Below are positions 50,501-58,549 of a stretch of 64,000 nucleotides of DNA, piece after piece. The notes beneath the pieces are model-generated. The model worked only from the letters and a program-made list of their open reading frames with translations. It made no database searches and was not told where the DNA came from. A program made the position numbers and the translations under genes. The stretch spans positions 29,849,501 through 29,913,500 of the forward strand of contig CP142457.1 of assembly GCA_038049695.1 (NCBI GenBank), read 5' to 3'. Numbering within the stretch: position 1 is the first letter of the stretch; every line of letters begins with the position of its first letter. The stretch is from Cinnamomum chago (lineage: Eukaryota > Streptophyta > Magnoliopsida > Laurales > Lauraceae).

Positions 50501-52243
50501 GTTGTGTAGCAAGCAATTACTCAACATTCAATTAGAAGAAAATGTCTGATTCAACCCAATTTTATCCTTTTCTACTTTTTGATTGTGTTGTTTGAGCCAC
50601 AGCTAGTGAAAGCATCTATTTTGTTAATCTAGCTGTAAATCGGGTTGGTAATCAGAATGTACTGAATCAGGTTGAATATTTGGGTAGGCTGAGTAGCAAG
50701 TAATTACTCAACATTCAATTAGAAGAAAATGTATGATTCAACCGAATTTTAATCCTTTTCTACTTTTTGGTTGTGTTGTTTGGACCACAGCTAGTGAAAG
50801 CATGGGTTGGCGTTTTGAGTTTGGTTTGGTCAACCGAAGTTAATAAATTTGGATTCAACATCAACCTAGCCCCTTTATTGATCAAGTTATAAATCAGGCT
50901 GGTGCGCGACTGGGATGAGTGAGTTTGGGGTAGGTTGGTTAGAAGTACGTGCTCAACATTCAAGCTGAAAAAAAAAAAAATCTATTCTACCTAATCCGGA
51001 CCAGTTTATTAATCTGGTTGGAAATGTCACCCCAAATTGTGATTTATCTAGCTGGTTGGATGTGTCGGGTCAGGAATTTTCTCTCGGTTGTGTGGTTCTT
51101 CCCAAGAAGATTATGTTCGTCATGTATTAAAGCAAACAGATTTAAGGCTCTACTTCTTTTTTGGCTTTAGTGGAACAGTTTCGTAGATCCGTTCTGTAGG
51201 GTAGGGGTTGCTTACATGTTCAGATAATTTCTAAGTTCATTTTTAGTTGTTTACCAATCAAGCAGATATTCAGGCTCACAAACATACAATTTGAGGATTC
51301 TTTAACCTTGATTTTGTTGAAAATCTCTGTTTTAAATGTTTTTTTTTTGTGTTGTTCCCTTAGGTAAAAATTTGTTATGATTGTTTTTCGATTATGTTTA
51401 GGGAAAATTTGAAATAGGTATAAAACTTTTGGCTCATTTTGAAAAAAGTACATGGAGATTTGAATATTTCAAAAAAGTATAAAAGCTTTCCACAATTCCT
51501 TCAATCAAGTTATTTTTCAAAATTTCCCTTTTATTAAATCATTTAAGAGAAATGATCAAGTCCTAACCAAATGACCTAGTGGGGCCCACTTCAACAACCT
51601 TTATGCATGGATTGTTAAAAAAATGCATTCCAAATGACTAAAAAACTAGCTTCACTAAATGGTTATGATCATCAAAATCAAAATGGTCAATTTTGGGAGG
51701 AAAGAAGTTAAGAAAAGACAAAACCTATCGTAAAGGAAGGGTCTTTTTGTCATTTATTGAAAGGATTATATGGAAAGGACTTTTTTGAAAGAATTGTGAA
51801 AAACTTTTTTAGTTTCTTGAAATATTTAAATCTTCATGTACTTTTTTGAAAACGAGCCAAAAGGTTTATGCTTTTTTGAAAATTTCCCTTATATTTATGA
51901 TGATTTTAGTGCAATTGTTCTGATCCTTTTCTAGTTGGTTCCCTGTAATGAATGGTGTTATGTGCACCTTGATCATTACGAATAAAATGTGGTTGCCTAT
52001 CTGTTCGCTAATATTTTGTGTTCTTGTACAAGGCATTGATCAAGTGCACATAAATTGTTCCATATCATACTCTTTATGCTTATGTTTAACTATAAAGCAG
52101 GTCTTGAACTTGATCTATCTATTGTTTGTTTCTGTTATAGGCATACGGCATCTCTGGCAACTTATGTAAGAAGAGTACTTCTAAGAATGAGGCATGGCAA
52201 TGGAATGGAGGTGTGCGTGGTTTATGGAAGACATACTGCTGAG
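11149..52243 (+). CDS. ABA3: Molybdenum cofactor sulfurase, N-terminal half (3' partial)
   Basis: Exons: 11149-11260, 11369-11467, 13686-13744, 23244-23404, 24849-25006, 36809-36935, 39275-39380, 39462-39507, 41334-41372, 41460-41616, 52141-52243. They total 1167 nt (389 codons); every junction is GT-AG and the phases agree. The protein starts [19 protein letters not shown] and follows the NifS-like, PLP-dependent domain of plant ABA3/LOS5: [55 protein letters not shown], and [16 protein letters not shown] with the PLP lysine K274 at the exon 7/8 junction, then [16 protein letters not shown]. The enzyme sulfurates the Mo cofactor of aldehyde oxidase (last step of abscisic acid synthesis) and xanthine dehydrogenase. 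The active-site cysteine loop and the C-terminal MOSC domain are not in the window, so the gene continues past 64000. No inactivating change is seen. Introns range from 81 bp to more than 11.7 kb. Confidence 0.97.
11468..13685 (+). other. Intron 2 of the Moco sulfurase gene
   Basis: 2218 bp, AT-rich, no gene. It contains a short duplication of caattaccaaag(a/g) at about 11857 and 11907, a direct repeat of about 65 bp at 12365-12490 (gtgaagatcac..gaaggaacatgatac twice), a poly-C tract with adjoining CA repeat at about 12586-12625, and several A or T runs. No transposon ends could be fixed. Confidence 0.8.
14337..14828. mobile_element. Fold-back MITE with internal tandem repeat
   Basis: Long inverted arms: the left arm starts agggctatgttatgctaaga and the right arm ends with its diverged inverse (tcttggcataatattatcct). 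Similarity continues through ctttttaccacc and gggacatccc to cctaatttggcac, well over 100 bp. The loop holds three tandem units of about 50 bp (aacttc(t/a)gaaactgtttaa.. at 14528-14650). A TA at both ends is the only target duplication visible, so the superfamily is unassigned. Confidence 0.75.
15900..16840. repeat. About 350-bp tandem repeat, about 2.6 copies
   Basis: The phrase gatctttctYgaatctc.agatatttgc occurs near 15928, 16281 and 16626 (periods about 355 and 345 bp). Within each unit, gatc(c/t)(a/g)aaccgttg occurs twice, which hints at an older half-unit. Minus-strand open frames across the array overlap each other and look like repeat artefacts. Confidence 0.85.
16945..17800 (+). pseudogene. 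RTE-type LINE 3' end, decayed
   Basis: Conceptual translation gives the C-terminal part of a plant RTE-clade reverse transcriptase: [16 protein letters not shown], then [59 protein letters not shown] and a final RIHVADR. It has stops and frameshifts. It ends in the usual tail (catagttgggcaaggctttgatgatgatgata). A 57-bp A-rich insertion near 17014-17060 is flanked by a 12-bp duplication, agatggtgggag. Confidence 0.88.
18270..19279. mobile_element. hAT-type element, 1010 bp, non-autonomous
   Basis: Termini catagttatct..aggtaactatg form an 11-bp TIR with one mismatch. They are flanked by a perfect 8-bp target duplication agtgagat (18262-18269 and 19280-19287), the hAT hallmark. The interior is AT-rich, has ttcgcagttcga-like repeats near both ends, and encodes nothing recognisable. 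The element at 53634 has the same catagt(t/a) terminus. Confidence 0.87.
20030..20500 (+). pseudogene. Copia 3' end relic: pol tail, polypurine tract and LTR start
   Basis: 20093-20200 translates as the C-terminus of a Copia pol ([15 protein letters not shown]). It is followed by the polypurine tract caagggggag and an LTR start tgttgggagtc at 20209. The LTR runs through a pyrimidine-rich stretch to about 20500. The rest of the element, including its 5' part, is missing. Confidence 0.75.
20705..22195. mobile_element. Fold-back element nested in the 20.5-22.5 kb element
   Basis: The left arm aaaagcccctgttcattgtg..tttttactgaaacctccc pairs with the right arm gggaggttttagtaaaaacc..ataggggctttcttg. 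The left arm has an extra upstream copy of ggcccctatat. The interior holds a 5S-bearing Cassandra solo LTR and otherwise unassigned AT-rich sequence. The target duplication was not resolved. Confidence 0.6.
21061..21379 (+). mobile_element. Cassandra-type TRIM solo LTR with 5S rRNA-like block
   Basis: The 319-bp segment begins tgtaacgcac, ends gctgtgaca, and is flanked by a perfect 5-bp duplication aagac (21056-21060 and 21380-21384). Positions 21245-21325 match the 3' two thirds of plant 5S rRNA: gagttaagtgtgctcgggc, then actaggatgggtgacctcct and gggaagtcc, which includes the internal promoter region. Cassandra elements are known to carry 5S sequence in each LTR. Only one LTR is present, so this is a solo LTR left by recombination. 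Confidence 0.93.
24335..24501 (-). mobile_element. tRNA-type SINE on the minus strand with 17-bp target duplication
   Basis: The body lies between copies of atcata(a/g)cacatctttt (24335-24351 and 24485-24501, one mismatch). On the minus strand it contains a pol III B-box-like gggttcgaaactgc near its 5' end and ends in a poly-A tail (poly-T on the plus strand at 24348-24362). The interior is GC-rich, unlike the flanks. It is about 135 bp long, within the plant SINE range. Confidence 0.85.
25197..25802. mobile_element. MITE with ttagggcccgtttgg-type inverted ends
   Basis: The left end ttagggcccgtttggtaact and right end agagtttccaaatggcccctaa are inverted repeats. The interior is AT-rich with ta repeats and recurring ttagagctt words. 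A TRIM LTR is inserted at 25452. No unambiguous target duplication, so the superfamily is open. Confidence 0.7.
25452..25569 (-). mobile_element. Probable solo LTR of the same TRIM family as 55401-55715
   Basis: It starts tgtaagaaaccatata and shares aggtggaaggcccatacag, attaaga(c/t)atgtcaagc and gatgtgggacttcc with the LTRs at 55.4 kb, with scattered substitutions and a short internal duplication (atgtggg). No second LTR or internal region is adjacent. A candidate target duplication is aaaat. Confidence 0.75.
27711..28887. mobile_element. hAT-type element (outer), 1177 bp including a nested hAT
   Basis: Ends caaggatgaaaatagcgg and the inverse of ..gctattttcatccatg give a TIR of about 16 bp with one mismatch. 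A perfect 8-bp duplication gcctctat flanks it (27703-27710 and 28888-28895). Sub-terminal gtagcgg / gccgctacg words occur at both ends. The decayed element at 46506 has the same ends. Confidence 0.88.
27776..28296. mobile_element. hAT-type MITE (inner), 521 bp, rich in ccggaccg
   Basis: Termini tagggctgcac..gtgcagcccta are a perfect 11-bp TIR. The flanking duplication agcgtaac is perfect (27768-27775 and 28297-28304). Both arms are made of repeated (a)ccggaccg words that can pair across the element; the centre is A-rich. It lies inside the sub-terminal region of the outer hAT. Confidence 0.92.
29004..29309 (+). repeat. 5' LTR of the Copia element
   Basis: Starts tgtagaagataac and ends tatcttctaaca. 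It carries a 5-bp and a 3-bp insertion relative to the 3' LTR. Confidence 0.95.
29310..29321 (+). promoter_or_regulatory. Primer binding site of the Copia element
   Basis: tggtatcagagc directly abuts the 5' LTR and matches the usual initiator-methionine tRNA primer site of plant Copia elements. Confidence 0.93.
30012..34190 (+). pseudogene. Copia gag-pol, one frame with seven premature stops
   Basis: All domains lie in a single reading frame: gag (30012-30820) with a first zinc knuckle lacking its first cysteine ([13 protein letters not shown]) and an intact second one ([14 protein letters not shown]); protease ([12 protein letters not shown]); integrase with its HHCC finger (HKRLGHL..CEACC) and DDE acids; reverse transcriptase with YVDDM; and RNase H (ADADWAG, ending [10 protein letters not shown]). 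In-frame stops fall at 30093, 30315, 30822, 31263, 31383, 33381 and 33798. There is no frameshift. Four stops are TAG and three TGA, none TAA. No ATG is in frame at the expected gag start. It is a dead copy. Confidence 0.94.
34179..34476 (+). repeat. 3' LTR of the Copia element
   Basis: Starts tgtagaggataat directly after the polypurine tract and ends ccatatcttctaaca. Confidence 0.95.
34480..36808 (+). other. Intron 5, right part: no gene
   Basis: AT-rich unassigned sequence. It has a direct repeat of about 70 bp at 35842-35965 (acatccattaa(a/c)agagga..aaaatctccaattA twice) and a compound poly-C / CA / TA microsatellite at 36625-36720. No open frame has recognisable content. Confidence 0.7.
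37555..38099 (-). mobile_element. Gypsy-like LTR, minus strand
   Basis: On the minus strand it begins tgatgcagtacagacc, contains a promoter-like ctatataaggatgatc at about 37850, and then has a leader-like stretch. The same tgatgcag start is seen at the LTR next to the gag relic at 58.9 kb. The 3' boundary and a target duplication could not be fixed. Confidence 0.4.
38311..38373. repeat. Perfect 17-bp inverted repeat with 29-bp loop
   Basis: attttcgataaattgta at 38311-38327 and its exact reverse complement at 38357-38373 lie in intron 6. The stem is AT-rich. I see no sign that it is a transcribed hairpin; it may be a fragment of a fold-back element. Confidence 0.8.
39722..40130 (-). pseudogene. 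L1-type LINE 3' end, minus strand
   Basis: On the minus strand, [15 protein letters not shown] is the end of a plant L1 RNase H domain, followed by a short tail, a stop, a 3' UTR and a poly-A (poly-T at 39723-39732). The element is 5' truncated, as is usual for LINE insertions. It is in intron 8. Confidence 0.65.
40405..40498 (+). pseudogene. RTE-type LINE 3' tail
   Basis: Only the last coding residues and the tail remain: gatagatcggaatggtgaaa.., then gtagccggccccaacatagt tgggaaaaggc, ending in (gat)n. It matches the tail of the LINE at 17.7 kb and is extremely 5' truncated. Confidence 0.75.
42010..42815 (-). repeat. Left arm of a large inverted repeat pair
   Basis: Read on the minus strand this block (ccctaacaactaaaatttga.. 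through tgatacatttgtgatggttt, a GA microsatellite, atatggtcaccca, gacccaagcaacc to tttgaccaatcag-like sequence) matches 47140-47830 and 49440-49715 on the plus strand at very roughly 80 percent. Its inner end directly joins a Gypsy gag fragment. Confidence 0.85.
42820..44682 (-). pseudogene. Gypsy relic: 5' LTR, PBS and partial gag
   Basis: On the minus strand the LTR (44682 to 43493, about 1.19 kb) starts tgtaatgactagaaaccc and ends ggcctgaca. Two bases later comes atggtatcagag, a Met-tRNA-type PBS. Gag follows: [20 protein letters not shown], then [11 protein letters not shown], a stop, and [22 protein letters not shown]. It is cut off where the inverted repeat arm begins. Pol and the 3' LTR are absent. 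Confidence 0.75.
44435..44530 (-). pseudogene. RTE-type LINE 3' tail, minus strand
   Basis: (atc)n-like start, then ccttgtcccaactatgttgg ggtcggctacatgaattttg: the inverse of the tails at 17.7 and 40.4 kb. Confidence 0.7.
45442..46293. mobile_element. hAT-type element, 852 bp, rich in ggcgc
   Basis: The ends catggttgtaaaaggcgcg and the inverse of ..gcttttgaaaacactg are weak TIRs (about 11 of 16 matching). The flanking 8-bp duplication tgaccaaa is perfect (45434-45441 and 46294-46301). Both sub-terminal regions carry gcgcctaggcgcgaggcg-type words. No coding content. Confidence 0.82.
46506..46889. mobile_element. Decayed hAT related to the 27.7 kb element
   Basis: caaggatcaaaatagc at the left and the inverse of gttattttgaaccatg at the right match the termini of 27711-28887, as do gtagcggc and gtagcggccg words near the ends. 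The target duplication is no longer visible. Confidence 0.65.
47499..47560 (+). repeat. (AG)n microsatellite, about 31 units
   Basis: A pure dinucleotide tract inside the right arm. The left arm has only about 11 units at the matching place. Confidence 0.97.
47980..49435 (-). mobile_element. LTR-like insertion within the right inverted repeat arm
   Basis: The minus strand has a promoter-like gcctataaataagccc at about 48560-48580 followed by a leader-like region. It is absent from the left arm. Exact TG..CA borders and target duplication were not found. It also holds a compound CA / poly-G tract at 49050-49078. Confidence 0.35.
50429..50970. repeat. 187-bp tandem repeat, about 2.5 copies
   Basis: ctattttgtt(g/a)atctagctgtaaatc begins at 50429 and 50616. 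The two units are nearly identical (for example aatcagaatgtactgaatca in both); a third, diverged partial unit ends near 50970. Confidence 0.85.
51401..51888. mobile_element. Mutator-type MITE, 488 bp, arms of about 100 bp
   Basis: The left arm gggaaaatttgaaataggta.. and right arm ..gaaaatttccc are inverted over roughly 100 bp, including cttttggctcatttt and aaagtacatg(g/a)agattt. The flanking 9-bp sequences ttatgttta and ttatattta differ once. No coding content. Confidence 0.82.
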
Positions 52244-53129
52244 GTTGGTTTTCTGTTTAGCTGGGATTTTTGATTAATTTATTAACTTTGTTCTGAAGTC
52301 ATGCACTTCTTTTCCAAATCAAGGACTATGGAGAATTATTGGCTAAAGCAGATGCTATAAATATGTATTATGTCATTAATTCTCAATTTCGTTCCGCATT
52401 ATTTTTATATTGCAAATGCAAAATTAGATCTTTCATTCTATTTGCCTGTGGAAGGGGCTCATTTACTAATTATATATATTTTTAATCAAAAGCATACTTC
52501 TAAGCCATTTACTTATCATCAAAGCTTTGTTCCATCTATGTTGGGGTAAGCCGTTTACTTATGTTAACCAAATATTCTATGAATGCTTGTCTTATTTTCA
52601 ATAACATTGGTCAGTTTTGGAGGGAATTGGAATAAGTGGTGGGTCAGGGTTGGTAGGAATTACAGATAGAAAATGGGCCTTTTTGAGCATGTGGTGACAT
52701 AGGTTTGTGGAGGAAAGGTCTCGTGGAGAAACATGATAGTCGAAAATATCGGGGTGGTAGTAGGGGTTGGAGCCAGGTGGAGTTCTGGAGGGTAAGGGTC
52801 AAGAAAATGGAATCGGTTGTCAGTATTGGGGGAGGCCAAGTTGAAGTTAGTATAACTTTTTTCTTGGGGAATCTGGTATTTGATGGGTGAAGGTGATAGG
52901 GAAACAGTTTGCGGATATTTATGGGAGGGAAGGAGCCTTTTAGATTTGTTTTCACTAGACTGTATAAACTTGTAGGGATGTATGTTGATCAGTGCTATGA
53001 GATTTGAGAAGGATAGGGTGTAGTTAATATGTTAGAAGAAATATGCCAGAGGTTGCATCAGCAGATGCAAGCACTCTTGATTCATGATTACTCATAATTC
53101 TGTGTTTTTTTTGCAGGGATGAATAGGAT

Positions 53130-54640
53130 ATAAGGACATGGAAAATGGAGCCATGGAGAAAGTTTTTAGTTAAGTCTTTCTTTACTTGCTTGGCCTCTTC
53201 CATATTGGCCTTTTTGACTAGTGAGCTGGTGCTGTCAGGTCTAGCTCCATCAAGGGTTGAATCCTTATTTGGTCGGCTATAGCAGGAAAGGTGCTAAAAT
53301 AGACAATCTATACAGATGAGGAGTTGTGCCCTCAAATACTTTGTTATTTTGTCATTTACGTGATAGTGAAATGAGTATGTAGATAATCTGTTCTCAAAAT
53401 AGAAGGAAGTTAGGGTGATCTGGATAAGAAACTCTTCTTTATCGAGAATGAATTTTGGGTCCCACAAGAGTAATGGGTGCTGGGTTTTTTAGCTTGGGAA
53501 GCAGCTCCACTCAAAAGGATAGGAGTGAATCCATGGAAGATCATGTTATGGGCAGCTTTTTAGTTAATATGGAAAGAAAGAAATGGTATCTGTATTCATT
53601 CATGAACATAAACAAGAAGAGTGGCTCATGAAGCATAGTAGTAAATTCCGTTCTGTTCCGGTTGGAATTGGCATTGGGCGGAACGGAATGGCCCTCTAAA
53701 TGTCTCCGGTCCCAATTCTGGTCCGTTTTGGTCATTCCAGTTGTTCCGGTCCCAATTTCGGTTCCAATTCCGGACCAATTCCGCCCCATTCCAGCCAAGG
53801 TTTCATACTTCCATTTATATGTAATTAAAACTAGAAAATGGTCAATTGGTGAGTGTACTTTAATTTGAGTGATGTAAGTATGCACTTTTAGTATTATTTT
53901 TGCATTTGACTATTTTTTTTTTCTATTTGAGGTATACTTTGATATATTTTTTTCATTTTTCAATTGCGCCTTTTTGGAGCGGAACACTAGAATTGACTGG
54001 AATGCCGAAACTTTCCACTACGGAGTCAAACCGGATCAGAATTGATAACTATGTCATGAAGGCATGGTCTCACATTTGGTTGTAGACTATAGTGATGAAA
54101 GAATTATATAACATGATGTAATTTGATATTTGATGACTGAAGGCAGCAATGTTAGGAGTAAGGACGCAATGGAAGATTGCACAATGTCAAATTGGCACCC
54201 GCTGGAAATAGGTTACTTGAAATGCAATGTGGATTGTAGCTGCCAGGAGCAGGTCAATGCTGGTCAATGGATTGTTAGAGAATAATGTTGTAGAAACAAT
54301 GCTATCATTTTTGGGAGTGGTTGGGTGGAAAAAAAGAAAATTGAATGAAGCGTATATTGTAGCCATCTATAATATGTTGTTATTTTCCATAGAGGGTTTC
54401 TAAGTAAGCTAATTATCAAAGGAATCCATCAGATGCATTGGAAAAGGGGGTGAACCATGGAGAATGGATTTCATTTTGTGGGAGATTTGTGAGATAGATG
54501 CATATCCAATAGTGGTGTCCTCTCATGTTTTAAGAGACATAAATATGAGGTTGATGATCAAGAAATATTTACATATGGCTTTACTGATTTTGATAAGGTG
54601 TGCAATAGAGTGCCAATGAAGTTAATGTCACATAAACACA
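53130..54640 (+). pseudogene. L1-type LINE relic, decayed and interrupted by a hAT
   Basis: Fragments in several frames recall the 3' part of plant L1 elements: KVLKIDNL near 53290, LGKQLHSKG and WKIMLWAAF..IWKERNGI at 53460-53600, then an RNase H-like GYLKCNVDCSC at 54210 and WRMDFILWEI near 54460. A piece resembling a LINE reverse transcriptase (FTDFDKVCNRVPMKL, 54575-54625) follows. There are many stops. Confidence 0.6.
53634..54053. mobile_element. hAT-type MITE, 420 bp
   Basis: Termini catagtagtaaatt and the inverse of aattgataactatg. A perfect 8-bp duplication tcatgaag flanks it (53626-53633 and 54054-54061). The sub-terminal regions are rich in ttccggt / ggaacgg words. It shares the catagt(t) end with the element at 18270 and splits the LINE relic. 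Confidence 0.88.
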
Positions 54641-54879
54641 TGGGAGTAGAATAATTCTTGATTTCTCATGATGTAATGAGACCACTGGGGTCCACCAATT
54701 AGCGCTAACATAGAAGATAAGGATGTTGACTCATAGGATTTGTATCCAAGTAGATTTGTTGTGATCATTCCCAAATTATAAGGGAATTAAACTTACAATC
54801 TTTGGAAAGAGGAATTGTATATACTGAGGTGGCCGATCCTATGGATGGCGTCCAATTTGAGTGCAGTCAAGGTTAAGTG

Positions 54880-55212
54880 GTTAGTTTGACGCATATGCCT
54901 AGGCATTTTGGGTGTATTGGATAGCAACTTGAGATGGTATCAAAGCCAACACATCCTTGTTTTGAATCTGCACAGGTCAAAAAAGGCCTCACGTTGCATC
55001 TTGTGTGCAGGCGCATGTGTGCGGGGCAAAAAGGTCCCATGCCTCGTCTTGTGCCTGTGCGCGCTTTGAGTCCGTTCAATGTCTTGTCCAGGGCATGGGT
55101 AGTTAGTTTGCCGCACCTTCAACGCCTAGGCATTTTGGGTGTATTGGTTAGTAGCTTGAGAATGAAGAGTTATTGTGGTCTCGTGTGTTTTTGTGACATG
55201 GTATTAGAGCCC
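54880..55212 (+). mobile_element. Copia LTR end and primer binding site
   Basis: The sequence ends ttgtgaca at 55198, followed at once by tggtattagagccc, a Met-tRNA PBS with one change. A related partial copy ends near 54945 with gatggtatcaaagcc, and the phrase cctaggcattttgggtgtat occurs in both, so the LTR end is duplicated. The gag relic at 56.2 kb belongs downstream. Confidence 0.6.
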
Positions 55213-55400
55213 TAATAAAATTTTTAGGGTTTTCATATCTCCTGGATGAACGAGCAAAGGCAATCGGCTTTTATAATCTCATCAACATCATTGTTAAAGG
55301 TCTTTGCATGATTGCATCCACTACATCGTCGAAGTATTTTTTTCGATGGTCTTGTCAAGTTCATCATCGTAGGTACATCCAGTGCATTCTAGGTCTCAAC

Positions 55401-55715
55401 TGTAAGAAACCATATACCAACCCAAAAGCTTAAGCTGATAGGTGGAAGGCCCATACAGGTATATTAAGATATGTCAAGCCTATTACTTAGGCGATGTGGG
55501 ACTTTCTAACACTCCCCCTCACGTGCAGGTCCAACAGATTTCATGGACGGGCCTGTCACGTGGGCTACATAAGAACACCGGGATTGAAACCCACTCTGAT
55601 ACCATGTAAGAAACCATATACCAACCCAAAAGCTTAAGCTGATAGGTGGAAGGCCCATACAGGTATATTAAGATATGTCAAGCCTATTACTTAGGCGATG
55701 TGGGACTTCCTAACA
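55401..55715 (-). mobile_element. Complete TRIM element, 315 bp, minus strand
   Basis: Two 111-bp LTRs (55401-55511 and 55605-55715) differ at one base. On the minus strand each starts tgttag(g/a)aagtcccacat and ends ggtttcttaca. The 93-bp internal part begins with the PBS tggtatcagagtggg and ends with the polypurine tract gtgagggggag. A perfect 5-bp duplication tcaac flanks it (55396-55400 and 55716-55720). It codes for nothing and sits in the leader of a Copia relic. The near identity of the LTRs argues for a recent insertion. Confidence 0.96.
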
Positions 55716-56179
55716 TCAACATCTACTGCATCACCATTGAAACATCCACATCTCTACATCTCTAACTCAGATCCGTCGATTAGGGCTTGTCTAGGTTTTG
55801 TTGACTAGGTTTTAATCTTGTCTGGCTTCTCTCGACCTTAGAGAATTTGCGTCTCCCACGATCGGCTTTGTTTGATCTCGCCTCGATCCTCTGGTTTATT
55901 TGTTTCTACACCTCAGTTCATCTTTGCAAAGCTCGCCTCATTGCAACGCGTTGCTTCCAACTTCAGCTTTTTTTTTTTTTTTGAAGTCGACTGAGGCTAT
56001 TGTGGAAAAGCTCCACTCGTTCCTTAGATACTAGGTACTATTCACTTCCCGCCTCATTGACAAAAGCAATTGGTCCTGCTGGCTCTCTTATACGGCCAAC
56101 AATTTTTTGACAACCATTTTAGGTTACCTAGCAGTAGCTCGTTTTTGTTTGAATTTTTTTTGTTGCCATATCTGATTAT

Positions 56180-57840
56180 TGTCATGGCAGAAAAATCTGA
56201 GATTTTGCCTGTGAAATTTAATGGAAAAAATTACTTATCCTGAGAATTTCAACTGAGTATATTTTTAAAAGGAAAGAATTTTTGTGGACACATTGATGGA
56301 TCTTCCGCAAAACCATGTAACAATGATATTTCCAAACTTCCTCAATGGGAAATAGATGATTCAAAGATCATGAGTTGGATCCATAAATCTATGGAACAAC
56401 ATTTTGTGCTTAATCTACATCCTTCCAACGCAGCGCAAGACATGTGGGATTATTTAAAAAAAAAAAATTCAATTAAGAAAATGCAGTGAGAGAATTCCAG
56501 TTGGAGCTCAAAATATCGGAATATTCTAAGGGGAATAAATTCATCTAAGAATATCATTTTAGATTTTTTAATTTGTGGGAACTCACGGAAATAGTCTATG
56601 CAACCATTCTAGATGTAGCCCTTACTGATGTTCAGAAGGCTCATAAGGATAGTCAAGGAGACCAATTTCTTATGAAACTACTTATTGAGTTTGAACTGGT
56701 TCGTTCCAATTTGACGAGCCGTGTTGTGTTCAAACCCCTGGGGACGTATTTCTTTCCATGTTGGTCATTTGGCGTGTTTTTATTTCCGGCTATCAGGACC
56801 CTTTGATATGCTTTGTTTCGTCGTTCACTAGCAGCTCGAGCTTTTGGTGTTTTTTGTTATTGACATGGTATCAGAGCTGAGGGTCGTGTGTTCGAATCCT
56901 CGGGGACAGGTTTCTGTCCATGTTTGTCATTTGGTGTGTTTCTGTTGGCTATCATGACCCTTTGATATATATTGTTCTGTCATTCATTAACTACTTGACC
57001 TTTTGGTGTTTTTGGTTTTAACACGTGTTTTGGTTCTATCATTGGATGATTGTCTTGGAGAATTTCTTAGGGCAGAGCAACGCTCCATTACCCAACTCGC
57101 TTTAGAATGAAAAGGCATATCTGCTGATAATCATGATGTTGCCTATGATGCACAACCTAACGGACATGGCATGACCAAATTTCAGTGTCGTAGTTGCAAG
57201 GTGTATGGACATATAGCCACTTGGTCAAGAAGAAATTTGGCAACTATTGTAAAATGGGTGGACATGTCATTTTTGAATGTCTCTGGCGACCACAAAATCA
57301 TGGTAATAAAGCTTATTAAGCTGCTCAGCAGCAAGTTCTGCCACCATTGCGTCGGTCATACCTCAACACCCTTCCAATACTTTTTAACTCCTGAAATGAT
57401 TCAGCATATGCAACAGATTTCTACTCTTGGTCTGTCAAGTAAGTCATCCAAAACTCTTGATTGTTATTTGGACTTTGGAGCTTCAAACCATCGGACACAT
57501 TGGTCTAACACTGTAGCTCACATGAAATCATACTGACGGTAATTTAAAAATTCATTCTACAACTGGTGCATCCCTTCCCATTAATGCTATTGTTGATATT
57601 CCTCATTCTCGCCCATTAAAGCATGTGTTTTATTCTCCCCTTTTGTCCACTAATCTCCTTTTTGTTGGCCAATTAGTAGAAAACATTTGCAAATTCTCAA
57701 TCTCATCCTTAGGTTATATTGTGCAGCATCAGGCATTAGGGATGGGACCTAAATGTGGAAGGATGTTTCCTCTTCATTTTGTAGCACTAACTGGTGGACC
57801 CCAGTACATCTCAAGCTGTCCTTCTATTAGCTATTAGTGA
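56180..57840 (+). pseudogene. Copia gag-protease relic
   Basis: 56184 onward reads MAEKSEILPVKFNGKNYL, then a stop and CGHIDGSSAKPC, MSWIHKSMEQHFVLNLHPS, and later DVQKAHKDSQGDQFLMKLL: a Copia gag. A damaged zinc knuckle (FQCRSCKVYGHIA) lies near 57185 and a protease remnant with DFGASNHRTHW near 57475. Many stops and frameshifts are present, plus an insertion at 56740-57030. No pol or 3' LTR was found. Confidence 0.78.
56740..57030 (+). repeat. Duplicated tRNA-like segment, two units of about 155 bp
   Basis: Two units share cc(c/t)(c/t)ggggac, tttggYgtgttt, ggctatca(g/t)gaccctttgat and gaccttttggtgttttt-like stretches. Between them is catggtatcagagctgaggg followed by tgttcgaatcctcgg, which resembles the A-box and B-box regions of a tRNA-derived SINE. 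The arrangement interrupts the Copia gag relic. Confidence 0.55.
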
Positions 57841-58549
57841 TTGAAGAAATATGAGTGAAAGCATAAGAGGGAGGCCAAATCGAGGAATGCTGTTGGAAAT
57901 AGGTTGAGCATGTACAGGGAGGCCAAGAAACACCATCTGTATGATTCATCAAAGAGTTACAGGTTCAAGGAAATAAGAAGGGAAACCCAACAAAGACCTT
58001 GGATCTAGTAGTGGAAGAAAGTCACGAGTCACATAGACTGGCTTCAAATAGGGTCAAGCTGAAAGGTAAAATCACAAAGGCCATCAAATATATGGGATAA
58101 GGTTACAATGAAATGGATATTGATATTCCCTAGATGGGTAATTATGAAGTCTTAAAGAGTAACATAACCATTTCATATCAAATATTATTTAGAGAGGATG
58201 CCAATATGTTGCTGTGCTTCTTATTTTTACGTCTTTCTTGTTGTCACCATGTAGTCATGGGCCCTTAATTTACACGCAAGCATTCTGCGAGAGAAAGAAA
58301 GGGAGGTACCAATAACTAATCCCTTTACTACCTGTACACATTAATCCATGAATTGACACATACCCCGATTCGACGCTTTCCTGAGCTGATTGAAGAGGCG
58401 GCTTTATAAACATAATTGATTTTTTTTTTCATTATTATCCTTGTTTTGTCGAGATGCCAAGATCTGGACCAAAACGGCTGAACAGGTCTGAATTCTGCAC
58501 TGAAATCCATAAAAGGGTAGTTTAGTTCGGTCACCTAAACAAACCAAAT

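Noticed and set aside
53541..53885. 114-codon minus-strand ORF
   Set aside because: It spans the end of a hAT MITE and a LINE relic; composite noise.
57171..57536. 121-codon ORF as an independent zinc-finger gene
   Set aside because: The CRSC..GHIA motif and DFGASNH stretch are damaged Copia gag and protease remnants.
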